DNA of 64,000 nucleotides from Sphaerochaeta sp032144095. GTDB taxonomy: Bacteria; Spirochaetota; Spirochaetia; Sphaerochaetales; Sphaerochaetaceae. A program made the position numbers and the translations under genes. Location: positions 26,154 to 90,153 of the forward strand of contig NZ_JAVSNJ010000011.1 in NCBI RefSeq assembly GCF_032144095.1, read 5' to 3'. A model generated the notes under the pieces. That model was not told the DNA's origin and made no database searches. It saw nothing but the letters and a program-made list of their open reading frames with translations. Positions 24,655 to 33,840 of this stretch are shown in pieces (position 1 is the first letter of the stretch; the number at the start of each line of letters is the position of its first letter).

Positions 24655-26336
24655 GGAATACCTCCAACCGAAATTTGAGGCTATTCATCCGCCACAGCCT
24701 ACCCTTGGTTTTTGTCGCAATCCTGTTGGGTTCAGCAGCAACAATTATTACCAGGAACTTCCTTATGCAGAACAGCATCAGGGAGGCCAACCAAACTCTG
24801 GAGCAAGCATCTGCATACTACGATGTCATCCTGGACGAGATGGATTCCCTCAGCCTCATGTTCAGCACCAACCCTGAGATGATGGTGAGGCTACAAAACA
24901 TATTCAGGCAGGGAACCCTCGATCTTGACTCCTACCGTGAAAGCAAGCTGATACGCTCATTTCTCTCCGCCCCAGCAAACGCGAGGCCCTATATCGACAG
25001 CATCTATGTCTACCTTGAAAACGATGAGGGAAAGGTCCTCTCCAGCAATCTGGGATTTACGGAGATCTTCAGGGTCAAGGCCTCATCCTGGTTCTCATCC
25101 TATGGAGAGAAGCTAGAAAACGGAAACAGCTATTCTGAACAGCTTGTGGTGAACAGGGGGACCCCAACCGAACAGGGGATCATACGGATATCACGGCCCA
25201 TCACCAACCCAACGGGAAATTTCTTGGGTGTCATCGTACTGGACCTGAAGGAGAGTGCACTTGCCCAATCCTTTGGCCAGTTCACCGCCAAGGAGGGAAA
25301 ATACCTTACGGTAAAAAACAAGCAAGGATCCCTGTTGTTCTCCAACCCTAGCGAACCCTGCCCCTACCCTGTAAAGAAGATGCAGTATTTCCAGACTGTC
25401 TCAACAAAATATGGGTGGGAATACACCCTGGGCATCTATCAGCCCAAACTCTATGAACTCTCCACCACGCTGGCGAGGTCCACCATCGGGCTCTCCCTGC
25501 TGGCCCTCCTGCTTGGGTTGTTTCTCACCCACAGCACCAACCGCCAGGAGAGGCGTTTCCTCTCCAATGTCATGGTGCAACTAAACCAGGTGGGGAGCTC
25601 AGACCTTTCCGAAGGAAGCCCTTCCCACTACAAGAACATATTCGACTACATGAACTACCATGTCATACGCACCTTCCTGGAACAGGATTACCTGAGGTGG
25701 CAGAAGGAAGCAATGGAGTACAGGGCACTGCAGATGCAGATAAACCCACACTTCTTGTTCAATACCCTCGATACCATCAACTGGATGGCAGTAAAACAGG
25801 CGAAGGGTACCAACGAGGTAAGCCAGATGATCCAGCTTCTCTCCAAACTGCTCAAATACTCCCTCCAGGTTGAGGACAGTGTCGGTGTCCCCCTTGCAAA
25901 GGAACTTGAGCAGACCAACAACTACATAGAGATCCAGAAGATCAGGTTCAAGGATTCCCTAACCTTCACCCAGGAGATAGACCCAGATCTGCTGGATGTG
26001 CAAGTACCTTGCATGCTCCTCCAGCCAATCCTGGAAAACTGCCTCATCCATGGCTTCAAGGGAACCACCGACCTGCATATTACCCTTACTGTCCGAAAGG
26101 ACGGGGAGAAGGTTCGTATCGAGATCTTCAACACCGGTCTTGCCCTGAACGAACAGGAGCTCGCCTATCTCAACAGGGAGGATTTCGATGCCCTGAAACT
26201 GGACAAATCCCTTGGCCTCATGAATATCAAGAAACGGCTGATGCTCTTTGCAAAAGGCGCCTCACCTCTTACCATCTCCAGCGACGGAATCCAAGGAGTG
26301 TGTGTCACCATCCTGTTGCCCAATCGCAAAGGGTGA
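24651..26336 (+). CDS. sensor histidine kinase (YesM family)
   Basis: 561 residues. A membrane segment near residue 15-35 (LPLVFVAILLGSAATII) is followed by an extracytoplasmic dCache-like domain, a second segment at about 280-300 (STIGLSLLALLLGLFLTH), and a His_kinase/HATPase pair. The H-box is ALQMQINPHFLFNTLDTIN and the N-box LLQPILENCLIHGF. The frame opens at 24588 but the ATG at 24651 overlaps the regulator's stop and starts a normal N-terminus. Its stop is directly adjacent to the stop of the convergent permease gene. It probably senses an outside sugar or the loaded binding protein. Confidence 0.92.
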   Translation: MRNTSNRNLRLFIRHSLPLVFVAILLGSAATIITRNFLMQNSIREANQTLEQASAYYDVILDEMDSLSLMFSTNPEMMVRLQNIFRQGTLDLDSYRESKLIRSFLSAPANARPYIDSIYVYLENDEGKVLSSNLGFTEIFRVKASSWFSSYGEKLENGNSYSEQLVVNRGTPTEQGIIRISRPITNPTGNFLGVIVLDLKESALAQSFGQFTAKEGKYLTVKNKQGSLLFSNPSEPCPYPVKKMQYFQTVSTKYGWEYTLGIYQPKLYELSTTLARSTIGLSLLALLLGLFLTHSTNRQERRFLSNVMVQLNQVGSSDLSEGSPSHYKNIFDYMNYHVIRTFLEQDYLRWQKEAMEYRALQMQINPHFLFNTLDTINWMAVKQAKGTNEVSQMIQLLSKLLKYSLQVEDSVGVPLAKELEQTNNYIEIQKIRFKDSLTFTQEIDPDLLDVQVPCMLLQPILENCLIHGFKGTTDLHITLTVRKDGEKVRIEIFNTGLALNEQELAYLNREDFDALKLDKSLGLMNIKKRLMLFAKGASPLTISSDGIQGVCVTILLPNRKG

Positions 26337-27182
26337 TCAGTTTTTCATGCCGGTGGTGGAGATGCCCTCCACAAAGTATTTTTGTGCAGCAAAAAACAGG
26401 ATGATCGGGGGAAGGATGGAGACCAGGGACATCGCCATGATCTGGTTCCAGGCAAACTCTGTGGAGATGTCCATGGTCATCCGCAGGCCCAAGGCGACTG
26501 GGTACTTTGCGACACTGCTTATGTAGACCAGGGCATTCATGAAATCGTTCCATGTCCAGACGAACTGGAAGACGACAACCGAGAACATCGCTGCCTTGCA
26601 CAGTGGAAGAAGGATTCTGACGAGGATGGTGAAGCTATTGCATCCGTCAAGCTTTGCAGATTCATCCAGCTCTAGGGGTAGGGAGCGGAAAAACTGAACC
26701 ATCATGAAATTGAAGAAGGGGAAGCATCCCAAAAGAGCCGGTACAATAAAGGGAAGGTAGGTATCCAACCACCCCAGATTCTTGAAGAAAATATAGCGGG
26801 GAATGATGATGACCGTGGCAGGCAACATCATGGTGGAGAGCATGATGACAAAAAACAGCTTCTTTAGCGGAAAATCGAAGCGGGCGAACCCATAGCCGAT
26901 AAGGGTACTGGAGACCACGGTAAAGAGGACCGTCGGAACCACCAGCAGAAACGTATTGAGCATGAAGGTGTTGAACCCATACTGACCGGAGCCCTTCCAT
27001 CCGGCTGAAAACGCACCAAATACTGGTTTTTTTGGAAACAGGCTGAGGGTGGTGAATATCTCCTCATTGGTCTTGAAGGCCGCACCTACCATCCACAACA
27101 GGGGATAGACCATGATGTACGCAAGCAGGATGAGAAAGATGTAGGATACTATCTTGGATGCAGAATGTTTCTTGCCGATCAT
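26337..27182 (-). CDS. sugar ABC transporter permease (CUT1, MalG type)
   Basis: 281 residues, six membrane segments. The EAA loop is LELDESAKLDGCNSFTILVR followed by ILLPLCKAA; the C-terminus FFAAQKYFVEGISTTGMKN matches the family ending. It overlaps the upstream permease gene by 4 nt and ends exactly where the kinase gene ends on the other strand. Confidence 0.92.
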   Translation of the reverse strand: MIGKKHSASKIVSYIFLILLAYIMVYPLLWMVGAAFKTNEEIFTTLSLFPKKPVFGAFSAGWKGSGQYGFNTFMLNTFLLVVPTVLFTVVSSTLIGYGFARFDFPLKKLFFVIMLSTMMLPATVIIIPRYIFFKNLGWLDTYLPFIVPALLGCFPFFNFMMVQFFRSLPLELDESAKLDGCNSFTILVRILLPLCKAAMFSVVVFQFVWTWNDFMNALVYISSVAKYPVALGLRMTMDISTEFAWNQIMAMSLVSILPPIILFFAAQKYFVEGISTTGMKN

Positions 27183-28066
27183 AGTGTATCTCCATAGTGT
27201 ACCCAGGATTCGGATGATTTGAAGGTAAGGCTGGTAAAGAGGAGAATGATGAAGAAGAGGATCCAGGAGAGGGCGGATGCATATCCCATCTTGAAGAACT
27301 TGAAACCCTGGTTGTAGAGCATCAGGCCATAGAGGTAGGTGCTTTTCAGCGGCCCTCCCTGGGTAATGACAAAGGCCGGGGTAAAGTCCTGGAAGGCGTT
27401 GATCATCTGCATGACCAGGTTGAACAATACGATGGGGGAGAGTTCTGGGATGGTGATCTTCCAGAAGATCCTCACCTTTCCTGCCCCATCGATCCTTGCT
27501 GCCTCATAGAGGCATTCGGGAATCTGCTTGAGACCTGCCAAAAACAGGAGCATGGATGAGCCAAACTGCCATACGGTGACCAGGCTTATGGTACCCAATG
27601 CCAAAACGGGGTCGCCTAGCCAGTCATGGGGGGGGATCCCAACCACAGCCAGCAGATTATTCACTGTCCCCTGATTCATGAAAAGGTATTTCCACAACAC
27701 CGAGATGGCGACACTGCCTCCCAGTATGGAGGGGATATAGTAGAGGGTTCGAAACAGGTTGATCGAACGGATTTTCTGATTGAGGATGACGGCGATCGCC
27801 AAAGCGAACGCTATCTTGCAAGGGACAGCGATGAGCACGTAGTACATGGTGACTTTCAGCGACTGGAGAAAATTCTTGTCGGCAAGGAAGATGGTCTTGT
27901 AGTTTTTCAGGCCCACGAACTTTGCACTTCCCAACAGTTGGAAGTCGGTAAACGAGTACCAGAACGAGCTGATGAGGGGATAGAGCTGGAGAATCAGAAA
28001 CCCAAGAATCCAAGGAAGGATATAGAGATATCCTGCATATGCATATTTTTTTTTACCTAATTGCAT
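27179..28066 (-). CDS. sugar ABC transporter permease (CUT1, MalF type)
   Basis: 295 residues, opening YAGYLYILPWILGFLILQLY. The EAA loop is PECLYEAARIDGAGKVRIF followed by KITIPELSPIVLF. Close in layout to the permease at 21512, so the two operons may have arisen by duplication. GGGGG precedes the ATG. Confidence 0.92.
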   Translation of the reverse strand: MQLGKKKYAYAGYLYILPWILGFLILQLYPLISSFWYSFTDFQLLGSAKFVGLKNYKTIFLADKNFLQSLKVTMYYVLIAVPCKIAFALAIAVILNQKIRSINLFRTLYYIPSILGGSVAISVLWKYLFMNQGTVNNLLAVVGIPPHDWLGDPVLALGTISLVTVWQFGSSMLLFLAGLKQIPECLYEAARIDGAGKVRIFWKITIPELSPIVLFNLVMQMINAFQDFTPAFVITQGGPLKSTYLYGLMLYNQGFKFFKMGYASALSWILFFIILLFTSLTFKSSESWVHYGDTL

Positions 28067-28082
28067 CAGTTCCCCCTACAGG

Positions 28083-28116
28083 GACCATCCCCCCACTGTT
28101 TGTTGGGAGGATGGTC
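28083..28116 (-). other. intercistronic stem-loop after the second sugar-binding protein
   Basis: GACCATCC (28083-28090) pairs with GGATGGTC (28109-28116), with an inner CCC/GGG pair. It lies between the binding-protein stop and the permease start; no T-run follows on the minus strand. Confidence 0.6.
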
Positions 28117-28131
28117 TTCATTTTCTAAAAA

Positions 28132-29406
28132 TTACAGGCTAGCCAACGTAGCATTGAGGCTCTGGATCATTTTTGCCGATGCCTGTTGAGGGGTAAGCTT
28201 GCCAAACCCGAACTCATCAATGACATCCTGCATGGTCTGAATGACCTCAGAATTCATCTGCCAGACGCTTTGAGGGTTACCAGCCTGCAAGGTCCCTTCA
28301 TTGGTAGCCTTCTCTTCCATCTTGGAGATCAAGCCCTTCTCAGCAAGGCTCTTGCGTCCGATAACCGTGGAGGGGATACCGCGGGAAGTACCCAAGGTGA
28401 TGATGCCCTCGTTGTCATAGAACATGTAGTTCAGGAACTTGATGGCTTCCTTCTTGTTCTTGGAGTTGTTGTTTACCACAAGAATCTGGGAAGGTCGCAT
28501 CAGCACCCCACTGTTCTTAGCCCCAGCCATGACAGGGAACTGCCTGGTTTCGATGTTCTGCTTGGTGCCGATATCCTTGCCCATGGAGCTGACCCAGTCC
28601 CAGGCTGAAGCGGTGTTTCCCTTGATCCAGTCCGGATTTTCCTGGAATTTCTGGTAGAAGAGGGAGGTCTGTGAGAAGGGAGCGACAATGCCTTCATCAA
28701 ACCAACGCTTGAAGTAGGTAAAAGCCATGGTTCCCTGCTCTTCGGTGAAGGCGACGCGCTTGTTGTTGCCTACCACTTCTCCGGCGAGCTGTGCAATGTA
28801 TACCTCAAACCAGAAGCGAAGGATGTCTGGGGTTGCTGAGCTGAAATACTTGGAAGGGTCCTTCTGATGGATTTTCTTTCCTTCAGAGATGATGTTTTCC
28901 CATGTCCAGACGGTATTGGGATCGATGCCGCTGTCAGAGAGCAGCTTGGTGTCAACGATAAAGGTGTTTACGTTGGTTCCACTGGGAAGACCCATGAGCT
29001 TACCGTTGTAGGTGCAGTAGTTTTTCAGGAAATCAGCATCAAACTGCGTCAGATCAAAATCGGTGGCGGAAATCTCTGCAAAGACATCCCCTTTTGAGCA
29101 GAGCTCATTCAACCAGGGTTGGTCGATCTGGATGATGTCTGCAGCTGTCCCTCCAGCCACCTGGGTTACCAGTTTCTGGTAATACCCATCCCAGCCACCA
29201 TACTCACCCTCAAGCTTTACGTTGGGGTTTTTCTTGCTATAGGCATCCATTGCCTGGAGAGTGGGAGTGTGTCGGGAGTCTCCACCCCACCAGGATACCC
29301 GTAGGGTAACGTTGTCAGCTTCTTTGGAGCTTTCTTTGGCTCCACTGGCAAATACAGAGCTCATTGCCAACAGGACAACAAGCAGTGCTACAACACTTTT
29401 TTTCAT
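28132..29406 (-). CDS. sugar ABC transporter substrate-binding protein
   Basis: 424-residue family-1 receptor with signal peptide KKSVVALLVVLLAMSSVFAS, no lipobox. Motifs: LRVSWWGGDSRHTPTLQAM, GGTAADIIQIDQPW, and a C-terminal KKEAIKFLNYMFYDNEG. The frame opens at 29433, but TGGAGG lies 6 nt before the ATG at 29406. The first gene of its three-gene operon; again no ATPase. A glycosidase is absent here, unlike the operon at 16.3-23.8 kb. Confidence 0.9.
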   Translation of the reverse strand: MKKSVVALLVVLLAMSSVFASGAKESSKEADNVTLRVSWWGGDSRHTPTLQAMDAYSKKNPNVKLEGEYGGWDGYYQKLVTQVAGGTAADIIQIDQPWLNELCSKGDVFAEISATDFDLTQFDADFLKNYCTYNGKLMGLPSGTNVNTFIVDTKLLSDSGIDPNTVWTWENIISEGKKIHQKDPSKYFSSATPDILRFWFEVYIAQLAGEVVGNNKRVAFTEEQGTMAFTYFKRWFDEGIVAPFSQTSLFYQKFQENPDWIKGNTASAWDWVSSMGKDIGTKQNIETRQFPVMAGAKNSGVLMRPSQILVVNNNSKNKKEAIKFLNYMFYDNEGIITLGTSRGIPSTVIGRKSLAEKGLISKMEEKATNEGTLQAGNPQSVWQMNSEVIQTMQDVIDEFGFGKLTPQQASAKMIQSLNATLASL

Positions 29407-29489
29407 GATGAACCTCCATTTGATCTCAATCATAGCCTAAGTCTGCTGGCGTTTCAGGATATTGCCCAGTAAGAAAAATATGACATAAC

Positions 29490-29505
29490 AGTATCATTTC
29501 TTGAC
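29490..29505. promoter_or_regulatory. 16-bp motif shared with 23869-23884, candidate YesN site
   Basis: Second copy of AGTATCATTTCTTGAC, 84 nt upstream of the binding-protein start codon and in the same orientation relative to its operon as the first copy is to GH4. Confidence 0.6.
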
Positions 29506-29528
29506 ATTTCAAGGGAAGGTCCCCTACT

Positions 29529-29557
29529 CTGACGCAAATATCACCATTAGCTATAAT
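29529..29557 (+). promoter_or_regulatory. distal promoter towards potABCD
   Basis: CTGACG 29529-29534, 17-bp spacer, TATAAT 29552-29557. Confidence 0.4.
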
Positions 29558-29586
29558 ATACGGGTAATTACATTCTGTGCTATGTA

Positions 29587-29615
29587 TTGGTTTTGTGGAG
29601 AAAAAATTTTATAAT
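29587..29615 (+). promoter_or_regulatory. proximal promoter of potABCD
   Basis: TTGGTT 29587-29592, 17-bp spacer, TATAAT 29610-29615. It would give a leader of about 160 nt. Confidence 0.55.
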
Positions 29616-29651
29616 TTATTTTCTAGTAAAGTTTTAAATAATTCTATCACT

Positions 29652-29771
29652 CTCGGAGGGTATATAAAACCCTTGACAGGAGCCTCTAAATATTCGATAG
29701 TCGCTAATACATCGTAAAGGCTCCGAGCACATCTGTACTCCGGAAGATCTATGCCTGAAGCGAGCGGAGGG
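29652..29771 (+). promoter_or_regulatory. structured 5' leader of potABCD with alternative pairings
   Basis: CTCGGAG (29652-29658) pairs with CTCCGAG (29721-29727); GGGT/ACCC (29658-29672) and GGAGCCT (29679-29685)/AGGCTCC (29718-29724) can form inside. The same CTCCG, and another at 29738-29742, can instead pair with CGGAG at 29765-29769, which is the potA ribosome site. This mutually exclusive layout is that of a riboswitch or protein-bound leader. It matches no riboswitch class I know. A TTGACA-N17-GATAGT within it could alternatively be a third promoter. Confidence 0.4.
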
Positions 29772-29782
29772 AATGGAAAAGA

Positions 29783-30913
29783 TTGAAGGGTGTTGAAGTT
29801 ACAGTCGAACAGGTCTCACGAGCCTATGGATCTTTCAAGGCACTCGATGATGTGAGTGTACAGATCAAAAAAGGTGAGTTTTTCTCACTCTTGGGACCTT
29901 CAGGGTGTGGAAAGACCACACTACTACGGATTATCGCTGGGTTTGACTACCCCGATACTGGGACTGTAGAGTTCGACGGAAAAAACATCTTGCCACTTCC
30001 ACCGGACAAACGACAGTCAAACACTGTTTTCCAGACCTATGCACTCTTTCCCCATCTTACCGTCTATGAAAATGTCGCCTTCCCTCTGAGGCTCAGGCGT
30101 GTCGAGAAAAACGAACTCGACCGCAAGGTCAGGGAGTACGTCCACCTCGTCCAGCTTGACGAGCATATCGACAAGAAGCCCTCCATGCTCAGTGGTGGCC
30201 AAAAGCAACGTGTCGCCATCGCAAGGGCCCTGATCAACGAACCAAGTGTCCTTTTGCTTGACGAACCGCTTTCCGCCCTCGATGCGAAACTCAGGCAGAA
30301 CCTCCTGATCGAGCTTGACGTCATCCACGACAAGGTCGGCATCACCTTCATCTATGTCACCCACGACCAGAGCGAAGCGCTCTCCGTCTCCGACCGCATC
30401 GCAGTCATGAACAAGGGAAAGATCCTGCAGATCGGTACCCCCTATGAAATATATGAGGCTCCTGCAACCCGCTTTGTGGCCCAATTCATCGGCGAATCGA
30501 ACATATTTCCCTGCACGGTACTCTCATGCGAGCCGCATGAGGGGGAGTACATGCTCAAGGTTGATGTGCCTTCCCTCGGAGGAGTGGTATCGGTCACCGA
30601 CTACGACCCCCTGGAAATAGGCTCTGAGGTGGATTTCACCGTCCGCCCTGAAAAGGTAAGGATCACCTCAACACCTCCGCGGACCATGCACAAGGAGCTG
30701 AACCTCTACAAGGGTGTTGTTGACGAGCCTGTCTACTCTGGCTTCCAGTCCAAGTTCTACATCCGGCTGGACAATGAGGAGAAGTCCATCGTGAAGGTGT
30801 TCAAGCAGCATACCACATTCCTCGATGAAGGACCTGAGATAGACTGGAGGGACACCGTCTATGTAAGCTGGACAGCAACTGATGGATATTTGGTAAAGGA
30901 AACAAACCGATGA
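29783..30913 (+). CDS. potA: spermidine/putrescine ABC transporter ATPase
   Basis: 376 residues. Walker A GPSGCGKTT, Q-loop QTYALFPH, signature LSGGQKQRVAIARAL, Walker B VLLLDEPLSALD and the H-loop YVTHDQSEAL, then a TOBE-type C-terminal domain (about 240-376). The start is TTG; GGAGGG lies 11 nt upstream. No in-frame ATG is near. First of four tightly coupled genes. The ribosome site may be masked by the leader structure. Confidence 0.94.
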   Translation: MKGVEVTVEQVSRAYGSFKALDDVSVQIKKGEFFSLLGPSGCGKTTLLRIIAGFDYPDTGTVEFDGKNILPLPPDKRQSNTVFQTYALFPHLTVYENVAFPLRLRRVEKNELDRKVREYVHLVQLDEHIDKKPSMLSGGQKQRVAIARALINEPSVLLLDEPLSALDAKLRQNLLIELDVIHDKVGITFIYVTHDQSEALSVSDRIAVMNKGKILQIGTPYEIYEAPATRFVAQFIGESNIFPCTVLSCEPHEGEYMLKVDVPSLGGVVSVTDYDPLEIGSEVDFTVRPEKVRITSTPPRTMHKELNLYKGVVDEPVYSGFQSKFYIRLDNEEKSIVKVFKQHTTFLDEGPEIDWRDTVYVSWTATDGYLVKETNR

Positions 30914-31839
30914 AGAAGGTGTTGAAACCTAGGGAGCGTGAACAACTTCTGGGGACTGTCTATGCCTTCCCTATGGGAATCTGGTTCACCCTCTTCTTTA
31001 CCATACCCCTAGGCATCATTGTCCTCTATAGTTTCCTCAAGCGAGGACTCTATGGAGGTGTCGAATGGCAGTTCACCTTTGATGCCTACGCCCAGATGTT
31101 CAATCCAAGTTTTGCAAAAGTGGTGGTAAGGACGCTTTGGATCAGCATCGTATCTACCTTGGGATGCATCCTCATCGCCATACCCTGTGGCTATGCCATG
31201 GCCAAAAGCAAATATCAGACCTTTTTGCTCTTCCTCATCATCATCCCCTTCTGGACCAACTCCCTTATCCGCATCTATGCATGGATATCCATCCTCTCCA
31301 CAGAAGGGTTTGTCAACACGATCCTGATCAAGCTGGGCATCCTCACCGAAGGGGTACAGCTCATCTACAACAACGGTGCTGTCGTGCTCGTGCTCATCTA
31401 CATGTACCTTCCCTTTGCGATCCTTCCCCTGTTCACCACCATCGACAAGTTTGATTTTGCCCTGTTGGACGCTGCACGGGACCTTGGGGCCACAAAACTC
31501 GAGTCCATCGTCAAGGTCATGTTCCCCAACATCAAAAGTGGCTTGAGCACAGCCTTCATCTTTACCTTCATCCCGATCTTCGGCGCATACACCGTACCGC
31601 TTCTCGTCGGTGGCAAGGATTCGACCATGATAGGAAACATCATCGTCGACCAGGTATCGAAGACCCGCAACTGGCCCTTGGCCTCCGCATTCTCCATGGT
31701 CCTGACCTTCATCTCCCTTGTGGGGGTATTCTGGATGCTCTATACCGGCAAGCGCGAACAGCAGCAGTCAAAGAAGACCACCCAGCAATCCCTTGAGCAG
31801 AACGTCCGCAAGCACCACTTGCCTAGGGGGGGGAAATGA
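30910..31839 (+). CDS. potB: spermidine/putrescine ABC transporter permease
   Basis: 309 residues with six membrane segments. The EAA loop reads DAARDLGATKLESIVKVMFP, the PotB/PotC form. A long hydrophilic, glutamine-rich tail follows the last segment. It overlaps potA by ATGA. Confidence 0.92.
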   Translation: MKKVLKPREREQLLGTVYAFPMGIWFTLFFTIPLGIIVLYSFLKRGLYGGVEWQFTFDAYAQMFNPSFAKVVVRTLWISIVSTLGCILIAIPCGYAMAKSKYQTFLLFLIIIPFWTNSLIRIYAWISILSTEGFVNTILIKLGILTEGVQLIYNNGAVVLVLIYMYLPFAILPLFTTIDKFDFALLDAARDLGATKLESIVKVMFPNIKSGLSTAFIFTFIPIFGAYTVPLLVGGKDSTMIGNIIVDQVSKTRNWPLASAFSMVLTFISLVGVFWMLYTGKREQQQSKKTTQQSLEQNVRKHHLPRGGK

Positions 31840-32639
31840 ACGCACACCGATACAACAAGCAGAGCAAGCTCTCCTTTTCCTTCTCCATGCTCTACCTCAC
31901 CATCATATTTCTCTTTATCCCGCTGTTTGTCGTGGTTTTCTTCTCATTCAACAGTTCGAAGGGAATGCAGTGGAACCATGCCTCCCTCATCTGGTACAAG
32001 ACACTCATCTTCGAAAGCCCTTCGCTTTGGGCTGCCTTCAAGAACAGCCTCATCATCGCCCTCACCAGCAGCGTCACGGCAACCTTTTTGGGAACCCTCG
32101 CCGCCATCGGCATCAAATGGTACCGGTTCAAGGGCAGAAGCTACATCACCACCATCAGCTATCTGCCGATGGTACTGCCTGAGGTAATCATCGGTATCTC
32201 GATGTTGATTTTCTTCTCAGCCGTGAAAGTACGTCTTGGCATGTTCACCATCTTTGCTGCCCATACCACCTTCAACCTTCCGTTTGTCTTCATGATGGTG
32301 TCGGCCCGCCTTGATGAGTTTGACTATTCGACGGTCGAGGCGGCAAGGGACCTGGGAGCCAACGAAAGCCAGACACTCACGAAGGTCATCATCCCTACGA
32401 TCATCCCAGGGGTCCTGTCCGGTTTTCTGATGTGCATCACCATGTCACTCGAGGACTTTGTCATCACCTTCTTTGTTTCGGGCCCTGGGTCAGGAACTCT
32501 TCCCTTGTACGTATATTCCATGATCCGCTATGGGGTCTCCCCTGTCATCAACGCACTGACGTTCGTCATGATATTGGGGACCATGGTCATCGCATTTACT
32601 TTCAGAAAATTTCTTAAGACTGTGGCTGCAAGCAGCTAA
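31836..32639 (+). CDS. potC: spermidine/putrescine ABC transporter permease
   Basis: 267 residues, six membrane segments. EAA loop VEAARDLGANESQTLTKVII followed by PTIIPGVLSGF, and the PotC-type EDFVITFFVSGPGSGTLP. It overlaps potB by 4 nt. Confidence 0.92.
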   Translation: MNAHRYNKQSKLSFSFSMLYLTIIFLFIPLFVVVFFSFNSSKGMQWNHASLIWYKTLIFESPSLWAAFKNSLIIALTSSVTATFLGTLAAIGIKWYRFKGRSYITTISYLPMVLPEVIIGISMLIFFSAVKVRLGMFTIFAAHTTFNLPFVFMMVSARLDEFDYSTVEAARDLGANESQTLTKVIIPTIIPGVLSGFLMCITMSLEDFVITFFVSGPGSGTLPLYVYSMIRYGVSPVINALTFVMILGTMVIAFTFRKFLKTVAASS

Positions 32640-32674
32640 GGTTTGGAGGCAACAACCAGTACAGGAGGTGCGCT

Positions 32675-33733
32675 TTGCACACACTTTCGAAACCCTTCTC
32701 CATTCTTCTTGTCATAGTGACAGGGATGCTTTTTTTTGGATGCCAGAAAGGCAATGAACAGAACAGCAAACTCTACCTCTACAACTGGACCTACTACACC
32801 CCAGAATCCCTCGTAAAGCAGTTTGAGAGGGAGACCGGCATCGATGTCGTCATCGACAACTTTGCCTCCAACGAGGAGATGTTTGCAAAAGTCATGGCCG
32901 GTGGCAACAAGGGCTATGACATCATCTTCCCCTCCTCTGACTACACCTCCATCATGATAAAGCTTGGCCTGCTTGAGCAACTCGACCATGAGAAGCTTCC
33001 CAACCTCACCTATGTGAACCCCATCATCAGGGAGAAGGCTCCCTATGACCCAAAGATGGAGTACTCGGTCCCCTATTTCATGGGCTCCAGTGGCATCGCC
33101 GTAAACAAGGAGAGAGCACCCGAAGGGTATGCACGCGACTGGTCGATCTTTGCTGATACCCGGATGGCGGGCAGGATGTCCATGCTTGACGACATGCGCG
33201 AGGTGATGGCTGCAGGGTTGAAGAGCCTCGGCTACAGTGCAAACACCACCGACGAGAGGGAGCTGCAAGAGGCCACCGCCCTGATCGTCAACCAATGGAA
33301 GCCCAACCTGGTGAAGTTTGACTCGGAATCCTTTGGCAAGGCATTTAGCCAAGGGGAGTTCTGGGTAGCCCACAGCTACCCCGAAAACATCTTCGCCGAG
33401 ATTCCGAAGAGGAAATGGGAGAACATAGACTTCTTCATCCCCCCGGAGGGAGGAATGATGTACATCGACAACATGGTCATCCCCAAGGGGGCAAAAAACA
33501 GCGATGCTGCCCACCAGTTCATCAACTTCATGCATGACCCTAAGGTCCACGCACATTTCCTGGATGAGTTTGGCTTCCCCCCTACGACCAATACCGGCTC
33601 TGCAAAATATATGAAGAACGATACCTATTTTTTCACATCAGAGGACATGAAGAACTCTGACAACCTCAATGACCTTGGTGAAGACCTGGAAAAATACAAC
33701 ACCCTATGGCAGACAATACGATACAAACCGTAA
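32675..33733 (+). CDS. potD: spermidine/putrescine-binding lipoprotein
   Basis: 352 residues. The signal peptide ends in a lipobox, MLFFGC, so the mature protein is a lipoprotein with N-terminal Cys. The mature start LYLYNWTYYTPESLVKQFE and VIDNFASNEEMFAKV are typical PotD. Further motifs are YDIIFPSSDY and the Trp/Tyr-lined YSVPYFMGSSGIAVNK. The start is TTG with AGGAGG 6 nt upstream. The gap of 35 nt to potC is the largest in the operon. Confidence 0.9.
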   Translation: MHTLSKPFSILLVIVTGMLFFGCQKGNEQNSKLYLYNWTYYTPESLVKQFERETGIDVVIDNFASNEEMFAKVMAGGNKGYDIIFPSSDYTSIMIKLGLLEQLDHEKLPNLTYVNPIIREKAPYDPKMEYSVPYFMGSSGIAVNKERAPEGYARDWSIFADTRMAGRMSMLDDMREVMAAGLKSLGYSANTTDERELQEATALIVNQWKPNLVKFDSESFGKAFSQGEFWVAHSYPENIFAEIPKRKWENIDFFIPPEGGMMYIDNMVIPKGAKNSDAAHQFINFMHDPKVHAHFLDEFGFPPTTNTGSAKYMKNDTYFFTSEDMKNSDNLNDLGEDLEKYNTLWQTIRYKP

Positions 33734-33793
33734 ATTTACTGCATATTTATGCAATTTTTGTTCAATACGCATAACTTTCACTTGCAAAGCCTT

Positions 33794-33818
33794 TTTGTTC
33801 TAGGTACTCTAGAACAAA
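33794..33818. promoter_or_regulatory. inverted repeat upstream of putP
   Basis: TTTGTTCTAG, 5 nt, CTAGAACAAA: a perfect 10-bp inverted repeat 23 nt before the putP start. No T-run follows, and its position suits an operator or a 5' hairpin of the putP mRNA. Confidence 0.45.
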
Positions 33819-33840
33819 TCCTCATAAAAAGAGAGCGGCT

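Larger units (their letters stand above)
29407..29782. other. 376-bp divergent control region, second ABC operon / pot operon
   Basis: No gene. It holds the second copy of the 16-bp motif, two plus-strand promoters towards potA and a structured potA leader, each listed separately. Confidence 0.7.

Noticed and set aside
29675..29701. TTGACA-N17-GATAGT as the main potA promoter
   Set aside because: The -10 is poorer than TATAAT at 29610 and the position lies inside the inverted-repeat structure; kept as an alternative in the leader entry.
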